A stretch of DNA of 64,000 bases from Runella sp. SP2. GTDB lineage: Bacteria; Bacteroidota; Bacteroidia; Cytophagales; Spirosomataceae. Made by a program: the position numbers and the translations under genes. The notes below the pieces were generated by a model. It saw nothing but the letters and a program-made list of their open reading frames with translations, searched no databases and was not told the origin of the DNA. Of the stretch, positions 24,119 to 32,021 are shown piece after piece. Each line of letters begins with the position of its first letter. The stretch's first letter is position 1. The DNA lies in NCBI RefSeq assembly GCF_003711225.1, contig NZ_CP031030.1:2914001-2978000 (forward strand). Direction: 5' to 3'.

Positions 24119-25417
24119 ATGGTCAAATTCAGTATGAAAGCGGCGATTTGGGTGCTCTCAGCCACAGTGCTGATCAGTGCTTGTAAGTCGAAACACCCTT
24201 CAAGCCTCAATCCAGGCAAGAAAAGTACAGCAACGAACGTGGATTTTGCTTCTAAAAACGGCAAAGCCAAAAAAGGGAAGAAAGGTGTTGCAGCAACGTC
24301 TACCGAGCCAGAAGGCTTCGCAGTAATGCCTTACAAATCGCAAGTGGTAGGTCCCAACCTTGTGTTTATCGAAGGAGGACGTTTTACCATGGGGGCGTTG
24401 GAAGAGGATGTGATGAACTCTCGTGACAATCGTGAGCGTACGGTCAGTGTGCAGTCTTTCTACATGGATGAAACCGAGATTACCAACCTCAACTACCTCG
24501 AATACCTCCATTACGTACAGCGCGATTCATCGGCAGAGGTAGCCTCTAAAGCACTTCCTGACACAACGGTTTGGTACGATCCCTTGTCGTTCAACGACTC
24601 GTACGTAACGTACTACTTCCGTCACCCTGGTTTCCGTATGTACCCAGTAGTGGGCGTATCGTGGGTACAAGCAAACGACTATTCTATCTGGCGTACCAAC
24701 TTTGTGAACGATAACCTAGCCAAACAAGCTACGGGTAAACCAAAGAAATCGTCGCTGGGTGGTAAGAAGAAAAAAGGCCAAGCCATGGCTGAGTCGGAAG
24801 CATTGGCCACCAATGCTCGCCCAGCGGTAGAAAGTGGCTATGTGCTACCAAACTATCGCCTTCCAACCGAAGCTGAATGGGAATATGCCGCCAAGGCTAT
24901 GATTGGTACACAGTATGCCGACGAAAACCAGTCGAACCAACGTATTTATCCTTGGGATGGTTCATCTTTACGTAACCCACGTGGCAAACACAAAGGAGAA
25001 ATGATGGCCAACTTCAAACGTGCCAAAGGTGACTATGCGGGTATTGCTGGTAAGTCAAACGACGGTGCCATTATCACGGAAGAGGTTTACAAATACCCTG
25101 CCAACGATTTTGGTTTGTACAACATGGCTGGAAACGTAAACGAGTGGGTATATGACGTCTATCGTCCGTTGTCATCAATGGACTTCAAAGACTTGAACCC
25201 GTTACGTCGCGATGGTTTCTTGGACGAAGAAAAACGCTATGACGTAAAAGGTAACAACTCAGTAATCAACGACAAACTCCGTGTTTACAAAGGAGGCTCT
25301 TGGAATGACGTAGCTTATTGGTTGTCACCAGGAACGCGTCGTTTCTTGTCACAAGATTCTTCGACGGCCATGATTGGTTTCCGTTGTGCAATGATTTCGA
25401 CAGGAAGAAATAAATAA
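24119..25417 (+). CDS. gldJ: Gliding motility lipoprotein GldJ
   Basis: 432 residues. The lipoprotein signal ends in the lipobox LISAC with Cys22 as the lipidated residue. A basic low-complexity stretch (~23-60) precedes a formylglycine-generating-enzyme-like (SUMF1) domain: FIEGGRFTMGALEED, SVQSFYMDETEITNLNYLEYL, YRLPTEAEWEYAAKA, YNMAGNVNEWVYDVY and VYKGGSWNDVAYWLSPGTRRF. GldJ is an outer-membrane-associated component needed for gliding and for stability of GldK in the type IX secretion system. A long insertion rich in Lys splits the domain near residues 205-235. It has its own promoter and terminator. Confidence 0.93.
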   Translation: MVKFSMKAAIWVLSATVLISACKSKHPSSLNPGKKSTATNVDFASKNGKAKKGKKGVAATSTEPEGFAVMPYKSQVVGPNLVFIEGGRFTMGALEEDVMNSRDNRERTVSVQSFYMDETEITNLNYLEYLHYVQRDSSAEVASKALPDTTVWYDPLSFNDSYVTYYFRHPGFRMYPVVGVSWVQANDYSIWRTNFVNDNLAKQATGKPKKSSLGGKKKKGQAMAESEALATNARPAVESGYVLPNYRLPTEAEWEYAAKAMIGTQYADENQSNQRIYPWDGSSLRNPRGKHKGEMMANFKRAKGDYAGIAGKSNDGAIITEEVYKYPANDFGLYNMAGNVNEWVYDVYRPLSSMDFKDLNPLRRDGFLDEEKRYDVKGNNSVINDKLRVYKGGSWNDVAYWLSPGTRRFLSQDSSTAMIGFRCAMISTGRNK

Positions 25418-25437
25418 TAATTGATTTTATATTTTTA

Positions 25438-25475
25438 CACGAAAAGAGGCGGCTGAAAAGTCGCCTCTTTTCGTG
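25438..25475. terminator. Terminator after gldJ
   Basis: A perfect 14-bp stem (CACGAAAAGAGGCG, 25438-25451; complement 25462-25475) with a 10-base loop. The A-rich and T-rich arms make it able to act in both directions. It lies 20 bases after the gldJ stop. Confidence 0.85.
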
Positions 25476-25588
25476 TAAATACGGCTGATTATCAAGCACT
25501 TTTACTAAAACACAAAATCTATGTAAAAAATATTTTTTATAAAATATTTGGATTTCACGAATCACTACTAGACCTTTGTGACCAGCAA

Positions 25589-25619
25589 AAATGGCCAGAG
25601 AAAAAATCTCTGGCCATTT
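25589..25619. promoter_or_regulatory. Leader hairpin upstream of the TonB receptor
   Basis: A perfect 13-bp stem (AAATGGCCAGAGA, 25589-25601; complement 25607-25619) with loop AAAAA. There is no T tract on the plus strand, and no minus-strand gene lies to the right, so a simple terminator role is unlikely. A GCCAGAG-containing hairpin also precedes the SusC gene at 45722. TTTG (25548) and TAGACCTTTG (25569-25578) upstream make a weak promoter candidate. Confidence 0.5.
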
Positions 25620-25712
25620 AAAAGTTCTAATAATACATATATTCGATAGGGTATAGGTATTTTCATAAACCACAAATAACAACCACCAAAAACTGTCCAA
25701 TTCGCCACGATT

Positions 25713-28292
25713 ATGAAACAGGCTCTAAAAGTATTCTATTCGATAGGTTTACTATTTTTTGTATTTCAATCGAATGCACAAAACACCCCCGTTATTAATG
25801 CTACCTTATCGGGAACTGTTATCGATGCCGTCACCAACGAACGCCTTATTGGCGCTTCGGTCTCCATCAAGGGTACGACAAACGGTGCCTCCACCGACGC
25901 CAACGGCGAGTTTCGACTCATCACGGGGCAAAAACTTCCATTTACGCTTATTGTTTCCTACCTAGGCTATAAAACCAAAGAGTTGGTAGTGAATGAACCC
26001 AAAGTGGAGATTCGTTTAGAAGCAGGTTCTAACCAACTCGAAGACGTGGTCGTTACGTCACGCCGCCGTCAGGAGTCTGTGCAAGACATTCCTATTCCAA
26101 TTTCGGTAGTACGCGGAGTAACCGTTGAAGACCAAGGTGCTTTTAACGTAAACCGTTTGAAGGAATTAGTACCAACAGTTCAGTTTTATGCCTCAAACGC
26201 TCGAAATACTACCCTCAATATCAGAGGATTAGGCTCAACCTACGGATTAACCAACGACGGAATCGACCCTGGTGTCGGCTATTACGTTGATGGTGTTTAT
26301 TACGCTCGTCCAGCAGCTACAGCCCTTGATTTTATTGACATCGACCAAGTAGAGGTACTTCGTGGTCCACAAGGAACCTTATTTGGAAAAAATACAACTG
26401 CGGGTGCCTTCAACGTAACCTCACGCGCTCCTTCTTTTGACCCAACTGCCAACTTTGAACTTAGTTACGGAAATTACGGCTACATTCAAGCAAAAACTTC
26501 AATCTCTGGTCCATTAAGCAAAAAACTAGCGGCAAGGGTTTCGTTTTCGGGTACGCAAAGAAATGGGTTGTTTTACAATACTCGCACCCAAACCAACATC
26601 AATGACATCAACAATATCGGCGTCAGAACGCAGTTTTTATACAAGCCAACTGAAAAGATAAACATCACTTTTATCGCCGACATCACCGACCAAAAACCTG
26701 TGGGGTACGGTTGGCCAGTCGCCAAAGTAGTCACCACAAAACGCGCCGCTTATCGCCAATTCAACGCCATTATCGCCGATTTGAACTATAAACTACCCTA
26801 TGAAAGTGCTTTTGAAAGAATCATTGACCATGATACTCCATCCAGAGCTGGCAACCAATTAGGGGGATTATCCTTGAATGCAGACTTTAAAATCGGCAAA
26901 GGAACCTTGACTTCCACAACAGCTTGGCGTTATTGGAAATGGGATCCACTCAATGACCGCGATTACATCGGTTTGCCGTCTTTCACTATATCATCAGGAA
27001 CCTCTGCCCACGACCAGTTTTCGCAAGAATTCAGGTATTCAGGAAAAATCAATGACAAAGTAAGCGGCGTAATTGGTGCTTTCGGTTTGTGGCAAGACCT
27101 AAGAACTGATCCAGTGCACACTGAAGAAGCAGGTTCAGCACAGTGGCGCTTTGCACTTAGTTCACAAGATCCCGTAGTAGTGGCGCGTTGGAAAACTCCT
27201 GGCCTATTGGACAACTACGGTATTAAAACTACTTATGACATTAAATCAGCGAGTGTGGCCTTATTTGCACAAGCTGACTGGGCGATTACCGACAAATTGC
27301 ACCTATTACCAGGTATCAGATACAACAAAGACACTAAAAAGGTCAACTACAGTCGAGTAACTTACGGTGGACTCCAAACTACTGATGCTGCCTTACTTGC
27401 TATTAAAAACAGTGTTTATAGTAACCAAACCTTTACCATTGATGCAGAAGAAGATAACTGGTCGGGTCAATTAACCTTGCAATATAAATTCAACAAAAAC
27501 GTCAATGCCTTCGCTACGTATTCACTGAGCTATAAACCAATTGGTGTCAATGTAGGTGGTTTGCCAACGGCAAGCGGCCGAGTATTGACTGAATTGGCTA
27601 CGGTTAAACCAGAGGCAGTTTCTCACCTTGAATTTGGGGTTAAAACTAAACCATCTGCTAACTCTGTACTGAACATTGTATTTCACGACACTGACATAAA
27701 AGATTACCAAACGCAAGTACAAACCCCTGAACCTGGCGTAAATAGAGGATATTTGGCCAATGCAGAACGCGTAAGAATCATTGGTGTGGAAATAGATGGA
27801 AGCATCAAAGTAAATAATCACCTCTCTTTCACGGGTGCTTTCGCCTACACAGATGGAAAATACGTAAAATTCACCAACGCTCCAGTGCCTATTGAAGAAG
27901 TGGGTGGTGCACAAGCTTTCAAAGATATTTCGGGAGGTCAGTTACCAGGTATTTCAAAATATGCAGGGTCGCTTGGTACTGAAATTACGGGCAAAGGAAG
28001 TCTGTTGGGTCTCAAAGGCAATTTCTTCGGCGGTCTTGACGTGTATTACCGCTCTACATTTTCGTCAAGCCCTTCACCTTCAGCTTTCTTAGACATTGAA
28101 GGTTACGCGTTGCTCAACGGCCGAGTAGGTTTCAGGGCATCAAATGGCTTGACTATTTTTATCTGGGGAAGAAACTTAGGTAACAAAGATTATTACGAGC
28201 AACTATTGGTCGCTCCAGGCAGCGCAGGCCAAATTGGTGGTATTTTGGGAGACCCACGTACCTACGGCGTAACGCTTCGCTACACGCTATAA
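25713..28292 (+). CDS. TonB-dependent outer-membrane receptor
   Basis: 859 residues. A signal peptide ending in SNAQ, then a carboxypeptidase-like beta-sandwich (~25-110; SGTVIDAVTNERLIGASVSIKGT), a plug domain (~120-230; LEDVVVTSRRRQESVQDIPIPISVV, LRGPQGTLFGKNTTAGAFNVTS) and a 22-strand-type barrel ending in GVTLRYTL with a terminal hydrophobic residue. The plug is of the siderophore/vitamin type, not the SusC type, and no SusD is present. It leads a co-directional run into TauE, sterol desaturase, redoxin, encapsulin, desulfurase and EpsC. A sulfur-compound or iron-chelate substrate is inferred only from that context. Its N-terminal domain is closely similar to that of the SusC protein at 45722. 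Confidence 0.93.
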   Translation: MKQALKVFYSIGLLFFVFQSNAQNTPVINATLSGTVIDAVTNERLIGASVSIKGTTNGASTDANGEFRLITGQKLPFTLIVSYLGYKTKELVVNEPKVEIRLEAGSNQLEDVVVTSRRRQESVQDIPIPISVVRGVTVEDQGAFNVNRLKELVPTVQFYASNARNTTLNIRGLGSTYGLTNDGIDPGVGYYVDGVYYARPAATALDFIDIDQVEVLRGPQGTLFGKNTTAGAFNVTSRAPSFDPTANFELSYGNYGYIQAKTSISGPLSKKLAARVSFSGTQRNGLFYNTRTQTNINDINNIGVRTQFLYKPTEKINITFIADITDQKPVGYGWPVAKVVTTKRAAYRQFNAIIADLNYKLPYESAFERIIDHDTPSRAGNQLGGLSLNADFKIGKGTLTSTTAWRYWKWDPLNDRDYIGLPSFTISSGTSAHDQFSQEFRYSGKINDKVSGVIGAFGLWQDLRTDPVHTEEAGSAQWRFALSSQDPVVVARWKTPGLLDNYGIKTTYDIKSASVALFAQADWAITDKLHLLPGIRYNKDTKKVNYSRVTYGGLQTTDAALLAIKNSVYSNQTFTIDAEEDNWSGQLTLQYKFNKNVNAFATYSLSYKPIGVNVGGLPTASGRVLTELATVKPEAVSHLEFGVKTKPSANSVLNIVFHDTDIKDYQTQVQTPEPGVNRGYLANAERVRIIGVEIDGSIKVNNHLSFTGAFAYTDGKYVKFTNAPVPIEEVGGAQAFKDISGGQLPGISKYAGSLGTEITGKGSLLGLKGNFFGGLDVYYRSTFSSSPSPSAFLDIEGYALLNGRVGFRASNGLTIFIWGRNLGNKDYYEQLLVAPGSAGQIGGILGDPRTYGVTLRYTL

Positions 28293-28301
28293 CCTCACCG
28301 T

Positions 28302-28340
28302 ATTTTGAACGAGGGTTTCGTTTTGACCCTCGTTCAAAAT
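28302..28340 (+). terminator. Intercistronic hairpin between TonB receptor and TauE genes
   Basis: A perfect 15-bp stem (ATTTTGAACGAGGGT, 28302-28316; complement 28326-28340) with a 9-base loop. No T tract follows, so it may only lower read-through or protect the upstream mRNA. Confidence 0.55.
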
Positions 28341-28357
28341 CCTAAACAAATACAACC

Positions 28358-29239
28358 ATGGCACAGACATCCGTTCAAAAAAGAGTATTCGGGGGTGATT
28401 ACCTTCTCTTCGGGCTTTTTGCTTTTATCTTAGTAGCCGCCGTGGGTCTGGGAGGATGGCAGCTTTGGGGAGCCAACCTGAAACTGAGTTTTAAAGACTT
28501 ATTTACCTCCGAAACCCTCCTTTTTATTGGGGCAGGTTTTCTGGCCCAAACCATCGACGGTGCTTTAGGAATGGCCTACGGAATAAGCTCTACGTCACTT
28601 TTGTTGAGCTTGGGCGTCCCTCCCGCAGCCGCTAGTGCTAGTGTTCACATTGCCGAAGTATTCACGAGCGGCGCTTCGGGATTGTCACATTGGAAGTTTG
28701 GGAATGTCAACAAAAAACTGTTCAAACTTTTGCTCATTCCTGGCATTATTGGGGCAGTCACGGGTGCTTATATTTTGAGTTCATTTGACGGTAATTTGAT
28801 TAAACCTTACATTTCCATTTACCTTCTTATTATGGGCATTGTGGTGATTCGCAAAGCCTTAGGTAAAAAGAAAGCAAAAGCAAAAACCAAATACGTCGGG
28901 CCTTTGGCACTCCTCGGTGGGTTTGTCGATGCCGTAGGCGGCGGTGGCTGGGGGCCTGTCGTTACCTCCACCTTGATTGGAAGCGGTCGCGACCCTCGCT
29001 ACACCATTGGTTCTGTCAATACCGCCGAGTTTTTTATTGCAGCTGCAGGAGCTGGAATGTTTACCCTAATGATTGGCATTGACAACTGGCGTGTGGTTAT
29101 CGGGTTACTGCTTGGTGGTGTAATCGCTTCTCCCTTTGCCGCTTATGTGTGCGGAAAAGTAAACCCAAAAATCTTAATGGTAATTGTCGGAATCGTTATT
29201 GTACTTCTTAGCCTACGCAATATTTTGACTTTGTTTTAA
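28358..29239 (+). CDS. TauE/SafE-family sulfite/organosulfonate exporter
   Basis: 293 residues with about eight membrane helices. The two family repeats are visible: GAGFLAQTIDGALGMAYGISSTSLLL with SASVHIAEVFTSGASGLSHW in the first half, and ALLGGFVDAVGGGGWGPVVTSTLIG with GSVNTAEFFIAAAGAG in the second. Family members export sulfite, sulfonates or related anions across the inner membrane. It sits 10 bp upstream of the sterol-desaturase-like gene in the encapsulin run. Sulfite released by an organosulfur pathway or by cysteine turnover is the likely cargo, by context. Confidence 0.93.
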   Translation: MAQTSVQKRVFGGDYLLFGLFAFILVAAVGLGGWQLWGANLKLSFKDLFTSETLLFIGAGFLAQTIDGALGMAYGISSTSLLLSLGVPPAAASASVHIAEVFTSGASGLSHWKFGNVNKKLFKLLLIPGIIGAVTGAYILSSFDGNLIKPYISIYLLIMGIVVIRKALGKKKAKAKTKYVGPLALLGGFVDAVGGGGWGPVVTSTLIGSGRDPRYTIGSVNTAEFFIAAAGAGMFTLMIGIDNWRVVIGLLLGGVIASPFAAYVCGKVNPKILMVIVGIVIVLLSLRNILTLF

Positions 29240-29249
29240 TGCTCAAGCC

Positions 29250-30476
29250 ATGAACATCAACATCTTTGCCTTTGCTGTTCCCCTTTTCTTATTTTTTATC
29301 GGATTAGAATACTTTATAGCTAGAAAAACAGGGAAAAAGTATTTTCACTTTAATGAAACCATTGCTAATCTCAACGTTGGAATTGCAGAACGCTTGATTG
29401 ACCTTTTTACCGCAGGCGGTTTTTACTTTGTCTATGACTATTTGCATCAACATTTTGCGTTGCTTGACATCCAACCGACACTTCTTCACTGGATTCTTTT
29501 ACTATTGTTTACTGACTTTTTGTGGTATTGGTACCATCGACTTGGCCATGAAGTAAATATTTTTTGGGCGGCTCACGTGGTTCATCACCAAAGCGAAGAT
29601 TTTAATTTAACTACAGGTACCCGAATCACCATCATTCAAGCGGTTGCCCGAACATTCTTTTGGACCATCATTCCCATCATTGGTTTCCCAGCGGAAATGA
29701 TTACGGTCGTACTTATCATTCACGGAATTTACCCCTTTTTTACACATACACAGCTCATTGGAAAACTAGGAATCTTAGAATATATTTTAGTAACACCGTC
29801 GCACCACCGCGTTCACCACGCGGCCAATGAACAGTATCTCGACAAAAACTACGGGGATATGTTCATCATTTGGGACAAGCTGTTTGGGACGTTTGCCAAA
29901 GAAATCGAAGCGCCAGTATATGGTTTGACAAAGCCCCTCGGAAGCCACAGCTTTTTGTGGCAACACTTTCACTTTTTTGTAGAACTAGGACTTGCTGTAA
30001 AATCACAAAAAGGATTTTGGAACAAAATAAAAGTCGTATTTGGTAAACCCGCTGACTTCGACGAACGAATGAGAGCAAAAGCAGAAATTCTTTTTTTGTC
30101 TCACCGAAAAGTACAAGCTCCCACTCACCGATTCAAAGGTTACGTACTGGGTCAAATGGCGTTTACGCTCTTTTTACTCTTTTGGTTTTTGCTGTTAGAA
30201 CAATACGTTCCGATGCCAGTACAGCTCGCAGTTTCCCTATTTATTTTATTGACCTTGGTCAACAGTGGTGCCATTTTAGAACAACGCCGCTGGGTATTTT
30301 ACCTTGAATACCTACGGATGGGTAGTTTGATGGGCGTCGTTTATTACTACTACCCTAGTCCAACCACTTTTGTACTTTCGACGGGCTTGCTCGTTGCGGC
30401 ATTGATTTACCTAAGAAGCATCGAACGCCAATACTTACGCTTACTCTACGGAAACATTTACCTCCCAAATTCTTAA
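29250..30476 (+). CDS. Sterol desaturase/fatty acid hydroxylase superfamily membrane protein
   Basis: 408 residues. The di-iron histidine boxes are complete: HRLGHE (~residue 95), HVVHH (~110) and HHRVHH (~188), with several membrane helices around them and three more in the C-terminal extension. The N-terminal 270 residues match bacterial membrane-bound hydroxylases; the extra C-terminal helices resemble those of alkylglycerol-monooxygenase-like members. It is 6 bp from the redoxin gene, so it belongs to the encapsulin transcript. The lipid or terpenoid substrate is unknown, and its place in a sulfur operon is unexplained. Confidence 0.88.
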   Translation: MNINIFAFAVPLFLFFIGLEYFIARKTGKKYFHFNETIANLNVGIAERLIDLFTAGGFYFVYDYLHQHFALLDIQPTLLHWILLLLFTDFLWYWYHRLGHEVNIFWAAHVVHHQSEDFNLTTGTRITIIQAVARTFFWTIIPIIGFPAEMITVVLIIHGIYPFFTHTQLIGKLGILEYILVTPSHHRVHHAANEQYLDKNYGDMFIIWDKLFGTFAKEIEAPVYGLTKPLGSHSFLWQHFHFFVELGLAVKSQKGFWNKIKVVFGKPADFDERMRAKAEILFLSHRKVQAPTHRFKGYVLGQMAFTLFLLFWFLLLEQYVPMPVQLAVSLFILLTLVNSGAILEQRRWVFYLEYLRMGSLMGVVYYYYPSPTTFVLSTGLLVAALIYLRSIERQYLRLLYGNIYLPNS

Positions 30477-30482
30477 TACAAC

Positions 30483-31085
30483 ATGAGAGCCATCATAAAA
30501 AACATTGGAGAAGATTATTTTATCTCATCATTACCAACTTCTTATCAAAAAGTACAACCCGTAAAAAATCGCGGACTTCTACCGAGCATTCGGGTGAATG
30601 CGGAAGTGGGTGTGTGGCAGAAGCTGCCCGTGTACCTTGAATCCAATAGCTTTTTTTATTTACACGATTTTCTAAACGAAGGCCCTTTGGTCTTGAGTAC
30701 CTACAGCCCCGCTTGGGAAAAATACGGCGTAAACCACCTCGAACGCCTCAGCAAAGCTTTTTCGAGCATTAGCAAATTAGGCGCCAATATGCTAGTTATC
30801 AGCACCGAACAGTTCAAAAATATCGTCCATACAGTGCAGGATTATGGTCTTGAATTTAATATTGTCCAAGACCTCAATAACAAAATCAGCGAAGCACTGG
30901 GGGTGTATTCCGAATTTGAACCCGTTTGGGACCGCATCGCGGGGATTTCGGAAGATGTGCCCTTCCCTGCCACGTTTGTCATCAGCCGAAACCGCTACAT
31001 CGTCTATGACTACGTTGACAAGGACTTTGAATATGCTGTTTCAGAAAAAGAAATTGAACGGGCCGTAAAAATCGCACTAAAATAA
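30483..31085 (+). CDS. Cysteine-free redoxin/peroxiredoxin-like protein
   Basis: 200 residues, no signal peptide. The fold pattern is that of AhpC/TSA redoxins: GPLVLSTYSPAWEKYGVNHLERLSKAFSSI, ANMLVISTE, ALGVYSEF and FPATFVISRNRYIVYDYVD. At the position of the peroxidatic or thioredoxin Cys there is SPAW, and the whole protein has no cysteine. It therefore cannot do thiol chemistry and may be a binding or structural protein, or use another chemistry. It lies 9 bp before the encapsulin shell gene. Redoxin homology is inferred from the strand/helix pattern, not from a database search. Confidence 0.75.
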   Translation: MRAIIKNIGEDYFISSLPTSYQKVQPVKNRGLLPSIRVNAEVGVWQKLPVYLESNSFFYLHDFLNEGPLVLSTYSPAWEKYGVNHLERLSKAFSSISKLGANMLVISTEQFKNIVHTVQDYGLEFNIVQDLNNKISEALGVYSEFEPVWDRIAGISEDVPFPATFVISRNRYIVYDYVDKDFEYAVSEKEIERAVKIALK

Positions 31086-31094
31086 ATCCATCTT

Positions 31095-32021
31095 ATGTCA
31101 GACACATCCAACAAAAACAAGCAAACGGCCTTAGGCGACGTAGCCGCAAGACAGCTGGCGATTGCGACCCGTACCGTGCCGCAAATGGTGACCATCACCC
31201 CTCGCTGGCTAACTCGCCTTTTGAACTGGGTTCCTGTAGAATCAGGCGTTTACCGTCTCAACAAAGTCAAAAACGCCAATAGCGTTGAAGTCGATTGTTC
31301 GGCGCGCGACGAGCGGGTTCTTCCCCAAACATTTGTCGATTACATTGACAATCCGCGCGAGTACAATTTATCGGCCGTTCAAACCATTGTTGACGTTCAC
31401 ACGCGCGTTTCTGATTTGTACAGCAAGCCTTATAATCAGATTTCGGAGCAGTTGCGATTGGCGATTGAAACCATTAAAGAGCGCCAAGAAAGCGAACTTA
31501 TCAATAACAAAGAATACGGTTTGCTGCACAGCGTCGTTCCGTCGCAAGTCATCAAAACGCGCCTTGGACCTCCTACTCCCGATGATTTGGACGAGCTGAT
31601 TGCCAAAGTTTGGAAAGAACCTGGTTTCTTTTTGCTTCACCCGTTGGCCATTGCGGCATTTGGTCGCGAGTGTACGCGCCGTGGTGTACCACCGCCAACT
31701 GTTTCATTGTTTGGGTCGCAGTTTATTACTTGGCGGGGCATTCCGTTGATTCCTTCGGACAAGCTTCCTATCCAAAACAATAAAACCAAAATCATTTTGC
31801 TGCGCACGGGCGAGAGCCGTCAGGGTGTAGTGGGTCTCATCCAACCTGGCTTGCAAGGCGAACAAACCCCTGGACTTTCGGTTCGTTTTATGGGCATCAA
31901 TGACAAGGCCATCGCCTCTTACCTTGTTTCACTTTACTGCTCGTTGGCGGTATTGGTGGACGATGCCATTGCAGTTTTGGAAGACGTTGAAATCGGCAAC
32001 TACCATGAGTACAAGTATTAA
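31095..32021 (+). CDS. srpI: Family 2A encapsulin nanocompartment shell protein (SrpI type)
   Basis: 308 residues. The start ALGDVAARQLAIATRTVPQM, the segment ITPRWLTRLLNWVPVESGVYRLN, and the block VSLFGSQFITWRGIPLIPSD closely match what I recall of SrpI of Synechococcus elongatus, as do VRFMGINDKAIASYLVSLY and the ending YHEYKY. This is the HK97-fold shell protein of Family 2A encapsulins, which self-assemble into small icosahedral compartments loaded with a cysteine desulfurase. The desulfurase gene overlaps its 3' end by 17 bp, and serine acetyltransferase follows, the classical gene set. No cyclic-nucleotide-binding insertion is present, which separates it from Family 2B. Confidence 0.97.
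   Translation: MSDTSNKNKQTALGDVAARQLAIATRTVPQMVTITPRWLTRLLNWVPVESGVYRLNKVKNANSVEVDCSARDERVLPQTFVDYIDNPREYNLSAVQTIVDVHTRVSDLYSKPYNQISEQLRLAIETIKERQESELINNKEYGLLHSVVPSQVIKTRLGPPTPDDLDELIAKVWKEPGFFLLHPLAIAAFGRECTRRGVPPPTVSLFGSQFITWRGIPLIPSDKLPIQNNKTKIILLRTGESRQGVVGLIQPGLQGEQTPGLSVRFMGINDKAIASYLVSLYCSLAVLVDDAIAVLEDVEIGNYHEYKY

Noticed and set aside
25601-25700. Minus-strand frame of 144 residues over the gldJ end and leader hairpin
   Set aside because: Composition is AT-driven, it crosses a perfect terminator, and it runs antisense into gldJ.
31900-32004. Upstream extension of the cargo desulfurase
   Set aside because: The frame is open but lies within the encapsulin coding sequence and gives a composition unlike the conserved cargo start; the ATG at 32005 yields the recognisable LPDVAALEALANQFFAALPG beginning.
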